DNA from: Syntrophaceae bacterium
GTDB taxonomy: Bacteria; Desulfobacterota; Syntrophia; Syntrophales; UBA2185
Assembly (NCBI GenBank): GCA_003153775.1
Contig: PMBI01000011.1
Location: 24,303 to 88,302, forward strand
DNA length: 64,000 nt
Direction: 5' to 3'
Of the stretch, positions 44,964 to 53,632 are shown piece after piece (position 1 is the first letter of the stretch; each line of letters begins with the position of its first letter). The position numbers and the translations under genes were made by a program. The notes beneath the pieces were generated by a model. It did not search any database, had not been told where the DNA came from, and saw only the letters and a list, made by a program, of their open reading frames with translations.

Positions 44964-46325
44964 TTACTGCAGGTGTTTTTGCATTACACTGTAAAGGACG
45001 TTCTCGACGGTGTCCCTTATCAGATGCAAGCCTGCCTCAGTTGCGGCCTCAAATCTGAGGACTAAAACAGGCTGGGTATTTGATGAACGAACAAGGCCCC
45101 ATCCATCTCCAAAAGGGATACGCACGCCGTCAACGTCGATGATCTTGTGCGTTTTTCGGAAGTGCTCTTTGACGTCATCAACCACCCTAAATTTGATGCG
45201 GTCAGGGCAGTCTACGCGGATCTCGGGGGTAGTGAAAGTCCGGGGCACATCGGCAAGCATTTCGCTGATCTTTTCTCCCGATTGAGATATGATTTCCAAC
45301 AGCCTGAGAGAGGCATAGATAGCGTCGTCATATCCGAAATATCTATCGGCAAAGAAGAGATGGCCGCTCATTTCACCGGCGAGGGGGGCTTTTTCTTCCT
45401 TCATTTTGCTCTTGATCAAGGAGTGACCGGCCTTCCACATTATCGGTCTGCCGCCATGCTTTGCAATGTCGTCATAAAGTGTTTGCGAGCACTTAACCTC
45501 GCCTATGATGGATGCGCCGGGTGAATTCTTGAGGATAAATCTGGAAAAAAGGAGGAGAAGCTCATCTCCCCAGAGCACTCTGCCCTTGTCCGTCACGACG
45601 CCTATCCTATCGGCATCGCCGTCGTAGGCTATGCCGATGTCTGCGCCTTTTTCTTTTACCAGTGAGATCAGCTCCGTCAGATTTTCAGGAACCGTTGGGT
45701 CGGGAAAGTGGTTGGGGAAGCGACCGTCCGGATCACAATAGATGTCCGTTACATTACAACCGAAGCGTTTAAAAAGGGGGAGGGCAAATAGTCCGCCGAC
45801 GCCGTTTCCGCCGTCTACGACAATATTCAAGCCTTCCTTTATTGTAACATTGGCAAACAGGTAATCTTCATAGTATCCCGAAATATCTGCAAAGCGGCAG
45901 GTTCCATTGCCTGATACGTATTTTCCGCTTTCCATTATCTTTCTTAGTTCCTGGATATCACGGCCGTAGATGGTGTCCGGTCCCACGCATATCTTGAAAC
46001 CGTTAAACTCGGGGGGATTATGGCTTCCGGTAATCATCACGCCTCCATCGGCATTAAAATGCCGTATGGCAAAATAAAGCACCGGGGTTGCGCAAAGCCC
46101 GACATCGATGATATCGATTCCCGTTGAATTGATCCCTTTTCTTATCGCTTCATGGTAAGCGGGAGAGCTGAGACGGCAGTCCATGCCGAGAGCCATCGTC
46201 TTCACGCCGCGGGGAATGGAGTATGTTCCGATAGACCTTCCCAGGCCGTAGACGAAGTCAAAATTCAAGTCCTTGTCAACAACGCCCCGGACGTCATACT
46301 CTCTGAAAACCTCAGGGTTGATCAT
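44964..46325 (-). CDS. Phosphomannomutase/phosphoglucomutase (AlgC type)
   Basis: The 453-residue protein starts MINPEVFREYDVRGVVDKDL. It has the phosphoserine loop MITGSHNPPEFNGFK (Ser101), the metal-binding DGDADRIGVV (about 245), the sugar loop GEMSGHLFFADRY and the phosphate-binding RSSNTQPVLVLRFEA. It interconverts hexose 1- and 6-phosphates for envelope polysaccharides. It starts 11 bases after the DRTGG gene, so they share a transcript. Confidence 0.92.
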   Translation of the reverse strand: MINPEVFREYDVRGVVDKDLNFDFVYGLGRSIGTYSIPRGVKTMALGMDCRLSSPAYHEAIRKGINSTGIDIIDVGLCATPVLYFAIRHFNADGGVMITGSHNPPEFNGFKICVGPDTIYGRDIQELRKIMESGKYVSGNGTCRFADISGYYEDYLFANVTIKEGLNIVVDGGNGVGGLFALPLFKRFGCNVTDIYCDPDGRFPNHFPDPTVPENLTELISLVKEKGADIGIAYDGDADRIGVVTDKGRVLWGDELLLLFSRFILKNSPGASIIGEVKCSQTLYDDIAKHGGRPIMWKAGHSLIKSKMKEEKAPLAGEMSGHLFFADRYFGYDDAIYASLRLLEIISQSGEKISEMLADVPRTFTTPEIRVDCPDRIKFRVVDDVKEHFRKTHKIIDVDGVRIPFGDGWGLVRSSNTQPVLVLRFEAATEAGLHLIRDTVENVLYSVMQKHLQ

Positions 46326-46336
46326 AGTGCTGTTCC

Positions 46337-47377
46337 CTATGACCCTTGGAACTCCTGCAGATGCACATGCTTCTTGATCAGTTGTTCGAGGAGAAGTATC
46401 TTGTCTGTGTCATCCTTCTGAAGGAGCGGTTCCATGGAATCCACCTGCTTGGCGATCTGATACGTATCAGGTGATACAAGCAGGAGAGGAATTTTCCGTT
46501 CCGCCGCCTTCGAGATGAGCTCGGCAGTGGGCTCGATGTTGCAGGTGAGTATGACAGCGGCCGTATCGCCTTCCAGTGCGGCGGCAATCATGTCATGGCG
46601 GTCGCCGCTCGTTATGACGACTTTCTTCTCTTCATGAAATACGGGAAGATTTACAACAGCGCTGGCCGACATGGAGCCTATGATGATGTTCTTCACCGGG
46701 CGATTCAGAAATGATTCGCCTGTAATAATCTTTGCGAACAGACGATCGGCCAGAAAATTCACCGTCAACCGGGGCAATTCTTCATTATACGGAATTAAGC
46801 CGAGGACGTTGACATTTAATGATTTTATCTTGGGAAGATGGATGTTTACGAAATCCTCGAGGTGGGACACCTTGTTGATGATGACTCCTTTGAGGCTGAC
46901 TGAGCCAAGATTGACATGGTTTTTCAAGAAGACGATATCGTCGATAATAGTATCGTCCTTTCCACTGATCACGACTACAAGTCCGGCATTCAATGCCTTC
47001 GCGATAAATAAGGCATCGAGATAGACGGAGACCCCGTATGAGAGGTCTTTCCCGCCTTCGACAAACAGTATTTCATTATCTTTACCGCCGCTTTCCTGCA
47101 GATTACGGATTTTTTGAGTGATCGTATCCTTATCGAATATGTATAACAGCCTGGAATGATCAAACCCGATACTCATTTCGGCGGGGTCTTCTCCGAGAGA
47201 AAAGATGCCGTTCATGAGCGCTGCATCGTAATCCCACAGTCTCTTCTTACGATACAAGAGACGGTCTCCGAAGGGTTTAATATAGCCGATCTTCTTGTTC
47301 AGTGCTTTTGCCAAACCGATTATAATACTCGTCTTGCCCGCATTGGGATGCATGGATGTTACCACCAGACTGTACAT
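46337..47377 (-). CDS. P-loop (BioD-like) plus DRTGG-domain protein
   Basis: The 346-residue protein has an N-terminal P-loop, TSMHPNAGKTSIIIGLAKAL (K15, T16), and a dethiobiotin-synthetase-like NTPase fold to about residue 200. A DRTGG domain follows (about 215-320, with IIGSMSASA and VVITSGDRHDMIAAAL). This pair is the regulatory N-terminal part of long phosphotransacetylases, but the Pta catalytic domain is missing. It may sense nucleotide or acetyl-phosphate state. It lies between a phosphohexomutase and an acetyl-CoA hydrolase/GNAT protein on the same strand. Confidence 0.82.
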   Translation of the reverse strand: MYSLVVTSMHPNAGKTSIIIGLAKALNKKIGYIKPFGDRLLYRKKRLWDYDAALMNGIFSLGEDPAEMSIGFDHSRLLYIFDKDTITQKIRNLQESGGKDNEILFVEGGKDLSYGVSVYLDALFIAKALNAGLVVVISGKDDTIIDDIVFLKNHVNLGSVSLKGVIINKVSHLEDFVNIHLPKIKSLNVNVLGLIPYNEELPRLTVNFLADRLFAKIITGESFLNRPVKNIIIGSMSASAVVNLPVFHEEKKVVITSGDRHDMIAAALEGDTAAVILTCNIEPTAELISKAAERKIPLLLVSPDTYQIAKQVDSMEPLLQKDDTDKILLLEQLIKKHVHLQEFQGS

Positions 47378-47501
47378 TTGTCACACCTCTTAAAAATCTA
47401 ATTACGGAAGATTTGAACTAATGCCGTTGCGGCAGGTCCTGTGATTTTGCGCTTCCCGGCAGGCCGCGCATTTGCCGCCACAAGGTCATCAGGCACCCTT
47501 A

Positions 47502-49427
47502 TCATATATCTCGTACTGTCTCAGGAATCTTGAAGGCCATCTTCAAGTGATACACGCCGGCTTCAACCTGTCTTGTGATGTCAAATCCGCCCTGCGCAAA
47601 GACCTGCAGCATGGCAGTATTTTCAACAAGCACTTCCGCCGTAAAGCCGAGCAGACCTTCCCTCTTGGCAAGATACGTCAGATAGGATAAGAGCTCGGTG
47701 CCGATGCCCTTTTTCTGATAGTCATCCCTTACGGCGACGGCGACTTCGGCTGCGTGCGTCGCTTCGTCAATCCCGTACTGGCCCAATCCCACGATTATTT
47801 CATTTTCCTGCGATCCGATGACCGCCAGGATGGAAATCTCTTTTGTGTAGTCGATGATGACAAAGTCCTGCAGCCGCTCATGCGGTATATCCATACGCCA
47901 TGACATAAACCTGCGGTGCAGACTTCTGTCGGAAAGGGAATAAAAAAAGTCTTTGAGAAGAGGCTCGTCGGTAATTTTCATGGGTCTCAAAAAGAGCTGT
48001 AGACCCGTCTTGGTGGTTCTGTATGTTTCCAGGGCTTCCGGATATCTGCCTCTCTCGCCGGGTATGTACGCCTGATCCGGGTAGATCAATCCTCGCTTTT
48101 TCGCCTCTTCAATGAGCCAGGGTCGGAATTTTGGGTGGGCAATTGAAATCAGCGCCATGGCTCGCTCTCGGATATTTTTCCCATGGAGGTAGGCGATGCC
48201 ATGCTCAGTTACAACGTAGCGGACATCGGCCCGACTGAGGGTGACGCCCGCCTGAGGACTGAGGGTCGGCACTATTCTGGATATGGACTCATCGACCGCC
48301 GTTGATTTCATCGCCAGGATCGTTTTTCCATTCTTTGCAAGCAGGGCTCCTCTCATGAAATCATGAAAACCACCTATACCACTGTAAAACATGCTGCCTA
48401 TGGATTCTGATGTAGCCTGTCCCGTGAGATCGATCTCCAGGGCGCTGTTGATGGCGACCATGTTGTCGTTCCGGGCTATAACCATGGGATTGTTCGTGTA
48501 GTCAACAGTTCTGAAGACAATGGAGGGGTTGTCATGAATATAATCGTATGTTTCCTTCTTCGCCATGCAGAATGTGGCTACTGTTTTCCCCCTGTTCAAA
48601 GTTTTTCTTGAGTTGTCGATTACGCCTGCCTGGCTTAAGCTTACGATACCTTCCGTCAGGAGCTCCGTATGGATACCTAAATTCTTCTTACTGTAGAGAT
48701 GTGCCATGATGGCGTTGGGAATGCTTCCATATCCCACCTGCAGCGTGTCGCCATCCTGAATAAGGCGTGAAACATAGAAGCCTATCCGCTGCAGAGACTG
48801 GGTCTTCTCTTCGGAAAATGATCTCTGAAGCTCGAGGACCGGCGCGTCATACGGTATGACAAAATTCACATCTTTGATGTTTATAAAACCGTCCCCATGG
48901 ACGCGCGGCATGTGGGAATTGAGCTGGGCAATCACGAGCGATGCTCTTTCTGCGGCCGACTTTACCACATCCACGCTTACTCCGAGACTGAGAAATCCAT
49001 GCTCGTCGGGGAGGGATGTCTGAATGAGGGCGATGTCTATCTGCACCATGCCTGCCGACATCAAAGCCGGAATATCGGAAAGAGATATGGGAGTATAATC
49101 TGCCACCCCCTTGTTGACGGGATCTCTTGTGTTGTTGCCTATAAAAAAGGAATTGTGGCGAAAATTGCTCTTGAACTTTTCGTCCGTGTAGGGAGCTATG
49201 CCGAGGGAATAGATTTGTATGATCTCTGCATCGAAGAATGCCTTGGGGTGCGATTCCACATACTTTGTCATTGCTGCTATGAGATACTGCGGTTCGCCGC
49301 ACCCCGATGTGACAAATATGTGATGTCCGCGCCGGATGCGGCTGAATATCTCATCCTCGCTGGCAAACTTCTCCGGATATGCCTTTTTCCATGCTTCAAG
49401 AAATTTTTGACTATCTGCAAGAGTCAT
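47502..49427 (-). CDS. Acetyl-CoA hydrolase/transferase fused to a GNAT acetyltransferase
   Basis: The 641-residue protein has an acetyl-CoA hydrolase/CoA-transferase region (about residues 1-460). A landmark is GYGSIPNAIMAHLYSKKNLG, followed by the glutamate-bearing TELLTEGIVSLSQAGVI; the C-terminal AcetylCoA_hyd_C part carries RYVVTEHGIAYLHGKNIRER. A GNAT domain follows (about 480-630) with VAVRDDYQKKGIGTELL for CoA binding. Such fusions occur in deltaproteobacteria and related anaerobes. A role in acyl-CoA handling or lysine acetylation is inferred from domains only. The DRTGG gene lies 124 bases downstream. Confidence 0.88.
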   Translation of the reverse strand: MTLADSQKFLEAWKKAYPEKFASEDEIFSRIRRGHHIFVTSGCGEPQYLIAAMTKYVESHPKAFFDAEIIQIYSLGIAPYTDEKFKSNFRHNSFFIGNNTRDPVNKGVADYTPISLSDIPALMSAGMVQIDIALIQTSLPDEHGFLSLGVSVDVVKSAAERASLVIAQLNSHMPRVHGDGFINIKDVNFVIPYDAPVLELQRSFSEEKTQSLQRIGFYVSRLIQDGDTLQVGYGSIPNAIMAHLYSKKNLGIHTELLTEGIVSLSQAGVIDNSRKTLNRGKTVATFCMAKKETYDYIHDNPSIVFRTVDYTNNPMVIARNDNMVAINSALEIDLTGQATSESIGSMFYSGIGGFHDFMRGALLAKNGKTILAMKSTAVDESISRIVPTLSPQAGVTLSRADVRYVVTEHGIAYLHGKNIRERAMALISIAHPKFRPWLIEEAKKRGLIYPDQAYIPGERGRYPEALETYRTTKTGLQLFLRPMKITDEPLLKDFFYSLSDRSLHRRFMSWRMDIPHERLQDFVIIDYTKEISILAVIGSQENEIIVGLGQYGIDEATHAAEVAVAVRDDYQKKGIGTELLSYLTYLAKREGLLGFTAEVLVENTAMLQVFAQGGFDITRQVEAGVYHLKMAFKIPETVRDI

Positions 49428-49618
49428 AAAGGCCGAACCTTGTCATCTAAAACTAAAGACTGATTACCGTGAGAAATTCTCTCTCTGATTGTTTGAAATT
49501 AATCGATAAGTCATGATTATGTCAAGAAAAGAATGCCGGAAAGTATAAATACATGAATTTTTGGCGCGACTTGCAACGGCGCGCGAGACTAAACGGGTCT
49601 CCTGGCAGGCAAAAATGC

Positions 49619-50281
49619 TTAAGGCAATAAGCGGATGATATCTGCTGCTTTGCTGAGAATGAAATCCGCACCCGCTTTTGTGAGCGCTTCGGATGTCGAA
49701 TACCCGGTGAGGACGCCCACTGTTAAGGTGCCTGCATCCTTGCCGATTCTAATATCCATGGGATGATCACCGACCATGGATGATGATTCCGGCAGAGCGC
49801 CGAGCGAGTGGAGCGCGACCAAAAGATGGTCGGGATGGGGCTTGACATTAGGGGTCATTTCTCTGGTAATAACGGCGCCGCAATAATTGAAGATATCCGG
49901 AAACACTATGGTAACTGCCGCCCGGCAGTTTCTGGTTACAACCCCGGCCTTGATATTGCGTCTCATGAGCTCGGCAAGCAGATCTCGCGTTCCGCCTATG
50001 AGCTCACCGTTCTTTGCTGCTTCAATTTCGATTTTCGTGATGAGGGCGAGGGCCTCCTTGCCAAAGGCTTCTTCTTTTTGGGGATGTATTTCAGAAATAA
50101 GTTCCTGCGCGGCCTTGATGATTTCGAGTACGTAGAGATTACCCATACCCTTAAGAGGCACGTCGTATGCCACTGCAAGGTCGAGAACAGCCTCCCTCAT
50201 CATCGGGAAATCAATATTCAGCTTCGCCAGGGTGCCGTCGAAATCAAAAAAGACGGCACGGATTGAACGCGTCGCCTTCAA
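49619..50281 (-). CDS. HAD-family phosphatase (phosphoglycolate phosphatase-like)
   Basis: The 220-residue protein has HAD motif I FFDFDGTLAKLNID (about 11-24), motif II VVTRN, motif III lysine in NVKPHPDHL and motif IV MVGDHPMDIRIGKDAG. The helical cap places it near phosphoglycolate or pyrophosphate phosphatases; substrate unknown. It overlaps the aminotransferase by 4 bases on the minus strand and is translated after it. Confidence 0.88.
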   Translation of the reverse strand: MKATRSIRAVFFDFDGTLAKLNIDFPMMREAVLDLAVAYDVPLKGMGNLYVLEIIKAAQELISEIHPQKEEAFGKEALALITKIEIEAAKNGELIGGTRDLLAELMRRNIKAGVVTRNCRAAVTIVFPDIFNYCGAVITREMTPNVKPHPDHLLVALHSLGALPESSSMVGDHPMDIRIGKDAGTLTVGVLTGYSTSEALTKAGADFILSKAADIIRLLP

Positions 50282-51450
50282 TGACCGAACGTTTCCTTCA
50301 GATATTTTTCGAGACGCCGCATGCCCTCTGCGATGTTCTCGAGAGAGTTTGCATAAGAAAAGCGCAAGTAGCCCTCGCAGTTCTTGCCGAAGTCAATGCC
50401 AGGGGTGACACCTACGCGGGCCTTTTCGAGAATGTCGAAAGCCATACTGTATGAGTCCTGTGAGAGAGCCTTTATATTTCCGAGGATGTAGAAAGCGCCG
50501 GTAGGTTCCACTTTGACACCGAGCCCCAATTCCCGCAGACGCTTTATTATGAACTTTCTTCTTTCATTGTAAATCTTTCTCATGCGGTCAACTTCTCCGC
50601 CTGCCTCCCGCAAGGCGGTTACACCCGCCCATTGGACGAAGGAATTTGCTGATATGAAAAGGTTCTGCAGCAGCTTCTGCATGGGCCTGATATAGGACTT
50701 GGGGGCGATCAAGTAGCCAAGACGCCATCCGGTCATAGCGTACGCCTTGGAAAAGCCGTTGAATACGAAGGCATTGTCCGTAAATTCAAGGATGCTGTGC
50801 TCTTTTTCTTCATAAACGAGGCCATGGTAAATTTCATCGGAGATTACCGGAACGCCAAGCGCTGCAATTTCCGCCATTCTCGTAGGGCTGAGGAGGTTTC
50901 CCGTTGGGTTGGAAGGCGAGTTTATCATGATTCCCTTGGTGGACCGGTTTATTTTTTCCTTTATCGCCTCGGAGGTGTATTGAAAACCCTCCTCTTCATA
51001 AACGTTGACAGTTACTGGAATGCCCTCGAAGAATCTGATGAAGTTTGGATAACAGGCATAATGGGGGTCTGAAATGATGATCTCGTCGCGGGCGTTCAAT
51101 ATCGTAGCGAAGAGTACGAGCATGGCGGGCGACGTCCCGGAAGTTACTACAACCTGATCAGGCGAGATTACGACGTTATATTTGTCGAAATAGTGCTCGC
51201 AGATCGCCTCTCGCAGCTCCAGCAGCCCGAGACTATGGGTGTAATGCGTTTTCCCGCAGAGCATAGCCCGGCAGCCTGCCTCTCTGATGCACTCCGGCGT
51301 GTCAAAGTCGGGCTCACCGACTTCGAGATGAATAATATCTTCTCCCCTTCTCTGCATCTCCTGGGCCTTTTCAAGGACGTCCATGACGATAAAGGGAAGG
51401 ATTTCTGATGCTCTTGTTGTTATCATATAATCAAGGTTGCGGAGTTTCAC
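50278..51450 (-). CDS. PLP-dependent aminotransferase, class I/II
   Basis: The 390-residue protein has LEVGEPDFDTPECIREAG, INSPSNPTGNLL, ISDEIYHGLVYE and the PLP lysine in NGFSKAYAMTGWRLGYLIA (about residue 233). The C-terminal GIDFGKNCEGYLRFSYANS carries the substrate arginine. It looks like a broad-specificity aspartate/aromatic-type enzyme. It is the first gene of a two-gene unit with the HAD phosphatase. Confidence 0.9.
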   Translation of the reverse strand: MKLRNLDYMITTRASEILPFIVMDVLEKAQEMQRRGEDIIHLEVGEPDFDTPECIREAGCRAMLCGKTHYTHSLGLLELREAICEHYFDKYNVVISPDQVVVTSGTSPAMLVLFATILNARDEIIISDPHYACYPNFIRFFEGIPVTVNVYEEEGFQYTSEAIKEKINRSTKGIMINSPSNPTGNLLSPTRMAEIAALGVPVISDEIYHGLVYEEKEHSILEFTDNAFVFNGFSKAYAMTGWRLGYLIAPKSYIRPMQKLLQNLFISANSFVQWAGVTALREAGGEVDRMRKIYNERRKFIIKRLRELGLGVKVEPTGAFYILGNIKALSQDSYSMAFDILEKARVGVTPGIDFGKNCEGYLRFSYANSLENIAEGMRRLEKYLKETFGH

Positions 51451-51493
51451 TGCGTCCGTAAGTAATCGCTTGATTTAATCTTGTCAACACAAA

Positions 51494-52369
51494 TTAATAC
51501 CTGTCCGGATGACCCGTCAAGTAGTCGGGACCGAGGGTTCTATTTATCACTCTCTTCGAACCCGTGTCCGGGGTGTCAAGGTTGAAGACGATCTTCATGA
51601 AATTCATGATAATGTAGAATGTGGCGCCCCACAATACCTCCTCCTTGCCTGCTCTGTCGCGCGCGACAAGACACGGGAATCCGCTTGGCCTTTGTCTTGC
51701 AGTTCTGACTTCGCTCGCGGTATCAACATTGTAAAGGGCGTAGTTCCTCTCATCGAGAAAGGCTGTAAGTGGAATCTCCACTATGCTCTCGACCTCCAGG
51801 TTGGGACAGAACTCCCATCGCTTCTTTGCGAAACCGACGAGCGGGAAGATGGTCCGTCTGAAGAGGAACAGCGAATAGGAGGGAAGGGGACCGAGGAATG
51901 ATATGTTCCACGGACTGAGTCCCGTCTCCTCCCATGATTCTCGTGCAGCATTAGCAAGAAAGAGCTTGATGATCCTGAAGGTCTCTCTGTCCCTTAACCT
52001 TGCAAGAGAGAGCGGCTCTCCTCCAAGAACAGGGATTATTCCCGTCGAGATAAGCGGCATCAAGGCAGGGTCCAGAATACCGTGCAGCAGGCCGCCTGGA
52101 CAGCTCAAGTCGCCCGGCTGCGCCACCCTAGCGGAACGCTTGATGAGCTGGAAGATGAATTCACCTTCTTTGCACGGTTGCCTGTCGCTTCCGGTATGGT
52201 GAAGGAGGACCAGAACGCCTGCCGCAGAATGAGGCTCCGGCCCATTCTTGCTTCTCTTGATGAAATCCAGTTTCTCTTTAAAGTCGATCGGCGCTCTGCC
52301 CAGCTTCTCGGCGACTAAAGACAGAAACTGTTTCGTGTTAGACAGGGCTTCGATATTTACAGTGCTCAT
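51494..52369 (-). CDS. NUDIX-type hydrolase with a split Nudix box
   Basis: The 291-residue protein resembles CoA-pyrophosphatase-type NUDIX enzymes: GDLSCPGGLLHG (about 87-97) and then ANAARESWEETGLSP (139-153). The normal Nudix box joins these with a gap of about 20 residues. Here GG (92-93) and RE (143-144) are 50 residues apart, with an inserted stretch including PALMPLISTGIIPVLGGEP. The glutamate of GX5E is not at its place (Asp100). The REXXEE glutamates are intact. It precedes the YheT gene on the opposite side of an 11-base gap, same strand. Confidence 0.75.
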   Translation of the reverse strand: MSTVNIEALSNTKQFLSLVAEKLGRAPIDFKEKLDFIKRSKNGPEPHSAAGVLVLLHHTGSDRQPCKEGEFIFQLIKRSARVAQPGDLSCPGGLLHGILDPALMPLISTGIIPVLGGEPLSLARLRDRETFRIIKLFLANAARESWEETGLSPWNISFLGPLPSYSLFLFRRTIFPLVGFAKKRWEFCPNLEVESIVEIPLTAFLDERNYALYNVDTASEVRTARQRPSGFPCLVARDRAGKEEVLWGATFYIIMNFMKIVFNLDTPDTGSKRVINRTLGPDYLTGHPDRY

Positions 52370-52380
52370 CGCTCTTCTTC

Positions 52381-53412
52381 CTAACCTCTCAGGATGCGCT
52401 CTATTTCCCCTTCATACCAGCATCTGAAGGGGAAGAAATCGATGAAGCCGCAGTGTCCTCCGTACGGTTGAAGGGAAATCGCCAGATGGTTGTTCATCTT
52501 CAATCCGCGAATGTCGTCTACAGTGATTATGGGATCATCGAGAGAAGCTATGATTGTTACCGGCACGGAGAGGTCGTCGAAACAATTGCCCTTCAAGGTA
52601 TACTGATTGAAATACTCGGTGTAGTTCCTGAAGTCCGGGAAATAGGGCATTATGGCCTCCGTGAGAGCCATGCAGGTCTTATGATGTATGATGGCGCGGA
52701 AATCATATTTATCGGGAAAGTGACATTGCTTCTTTTGCAGGGACTTCTTCCATTTGTCAAGAAAGTAGAGCCGGTAGAGGGAGAGGCTCTCGTCTATACC
52801 GACGGTTGCTTTGTAGGGATCAAGCGCCGGGCTCACGGCTATCACCTGTTTGAGATTCGGGATTGCCGATGACGAATGTCTCACCGCGATACGCAGGGCA
52901 AAATTTCCGCCCAGGGAAAAGCCCACCAGGTAAAACGGCTTATTATCGGATAAGCCGGCGATGTTCCGTACCGCCTCGAATGTTTCTCTGATCAGGGCGC
53001 CGTGAAAGAGCCCCTCGTTCAGGTGGTGGCTCTCTCCGTGGTCTCGGAGATTCAGCCGGAATACGTCATAGCCTCTGTCATATAAATAATTCCCCATGGA
53101 AAGTACATACGCGGAATCCGAACTTCCTTCCCAGCCGTGGATCAACGTGACAAGACCGCGGCTTGCGCCGACGGATTGCTGCGAGTGGTAGCCGAGGAGG
53201 TGGACGCCATCCCCCCCGTCAACGATTGTTTCCTTCGCCGATTCGATCATCGGATGCCGGCCACGGGCCCTCACTTTGAGCGAGCCCAGAATCGTCTGCA
53301 TGTGCGGGTTTCTAGCCCAGGGTTTGGGCGCAAATTTATCCGGCATGGGAGATTCACCTAAGGGTACCGTTATCCGCATAGGAAACTCGCGACTCACGGC
53401 CGCGCTTTCCAT
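52381..53412 (-). CDS. YheT-family alpha/beta hydrolase
   Basis: The 343-residue protein has FAPKPWARNPHMQTILGSL near its start, the YheT/EMB8 opening. LIHGWEGSSDSAYVLSMGNY, the nucleophile elbow VGFSLGGNFALRIA (Ser near 168), a DDPI acid and GGHCGFIDFF with the histidine complete the triad. Family members are esterases of unclear substrate. Starts at Met12 or Met23 are possible. It is followed by the NUDIX gene 11 bases later. Confidence 0.9.
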   Translation of the reverse strand: MESAAVSREFPMRITVPLGESPMPDKFAPKPWARNPHMQTILGSLKVRARGRHPMIESAKETIVDGGDGVHLLGYHSQQSVGASRGLVTLIHGWEGSSDSAYVLSMGNYLYDRGYDVFRLNLRDHGESHHLNEGLFHGALIRETFEAVRNIAGLSDNKPFYLVGFSLGGNFALRIAVRHSSSAIPNLKQVIAVSPALDPYKATVGIDESLSLYRLYFLDKWKKSLQKKQCHFPDKYDFRAIIHHKTCMALTEAIMPYFPDFRNYTEYFNQYTLKGNCFDDLSVPVTIIASLDDPIITVDDIRGLKMNNHLAISLQPYGGHCGFIDFFPFRCWYEGEIERILRG

Positions 53413-53427
53413 GCGGATAAAGAAAAG

Positions 53428-53444
53428 CCTGGTCTAATACCAGG
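53428..53444 (-). terminator. Terminator after tRNA-Met
   Basis: On the minus strand CCTGGT and ACCAGG (53428-53433 and 53439-53444) form a stem with loop ATTAG, followed by CTTTTCTTT. Confidence 0.7.
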
Positions 53445-53461
53445 CCTTCAAATAATTTAAA

Positions 53462-53538
53462 TGGTGGCGGTGCAGGGAATCGAACCCCGGACACTACGGA
53501 TATGAGCCGTATGCTCTAACCGTCTGAGCTACACCGCC
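53462..53538 (-). tRNA. tRNA-Met (CAU), elongator type
   Basis: Reading the minus strand, GGCGGTGT opens the acceptor stem and GCACCGCC closes it, followed by A and an encoded CCA. The anticodon stem TACGG/CCGTA holds the loop CTCATAT with anticodon CAT. The first pair is G-C, so it is not an initiator. A modified tRNA-Ile (lysidine) cannot be fully excluded. Confidence 0.9.
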
Positions 53539-53632
53539 GGAATATGATCAGTCCGCGCCGGTGGAGAGCTATGAATCTCTCCACCGTACATGGAATTTAA
53601 TATAAGAAAACAACGGGTATTGTCAATCCCCG

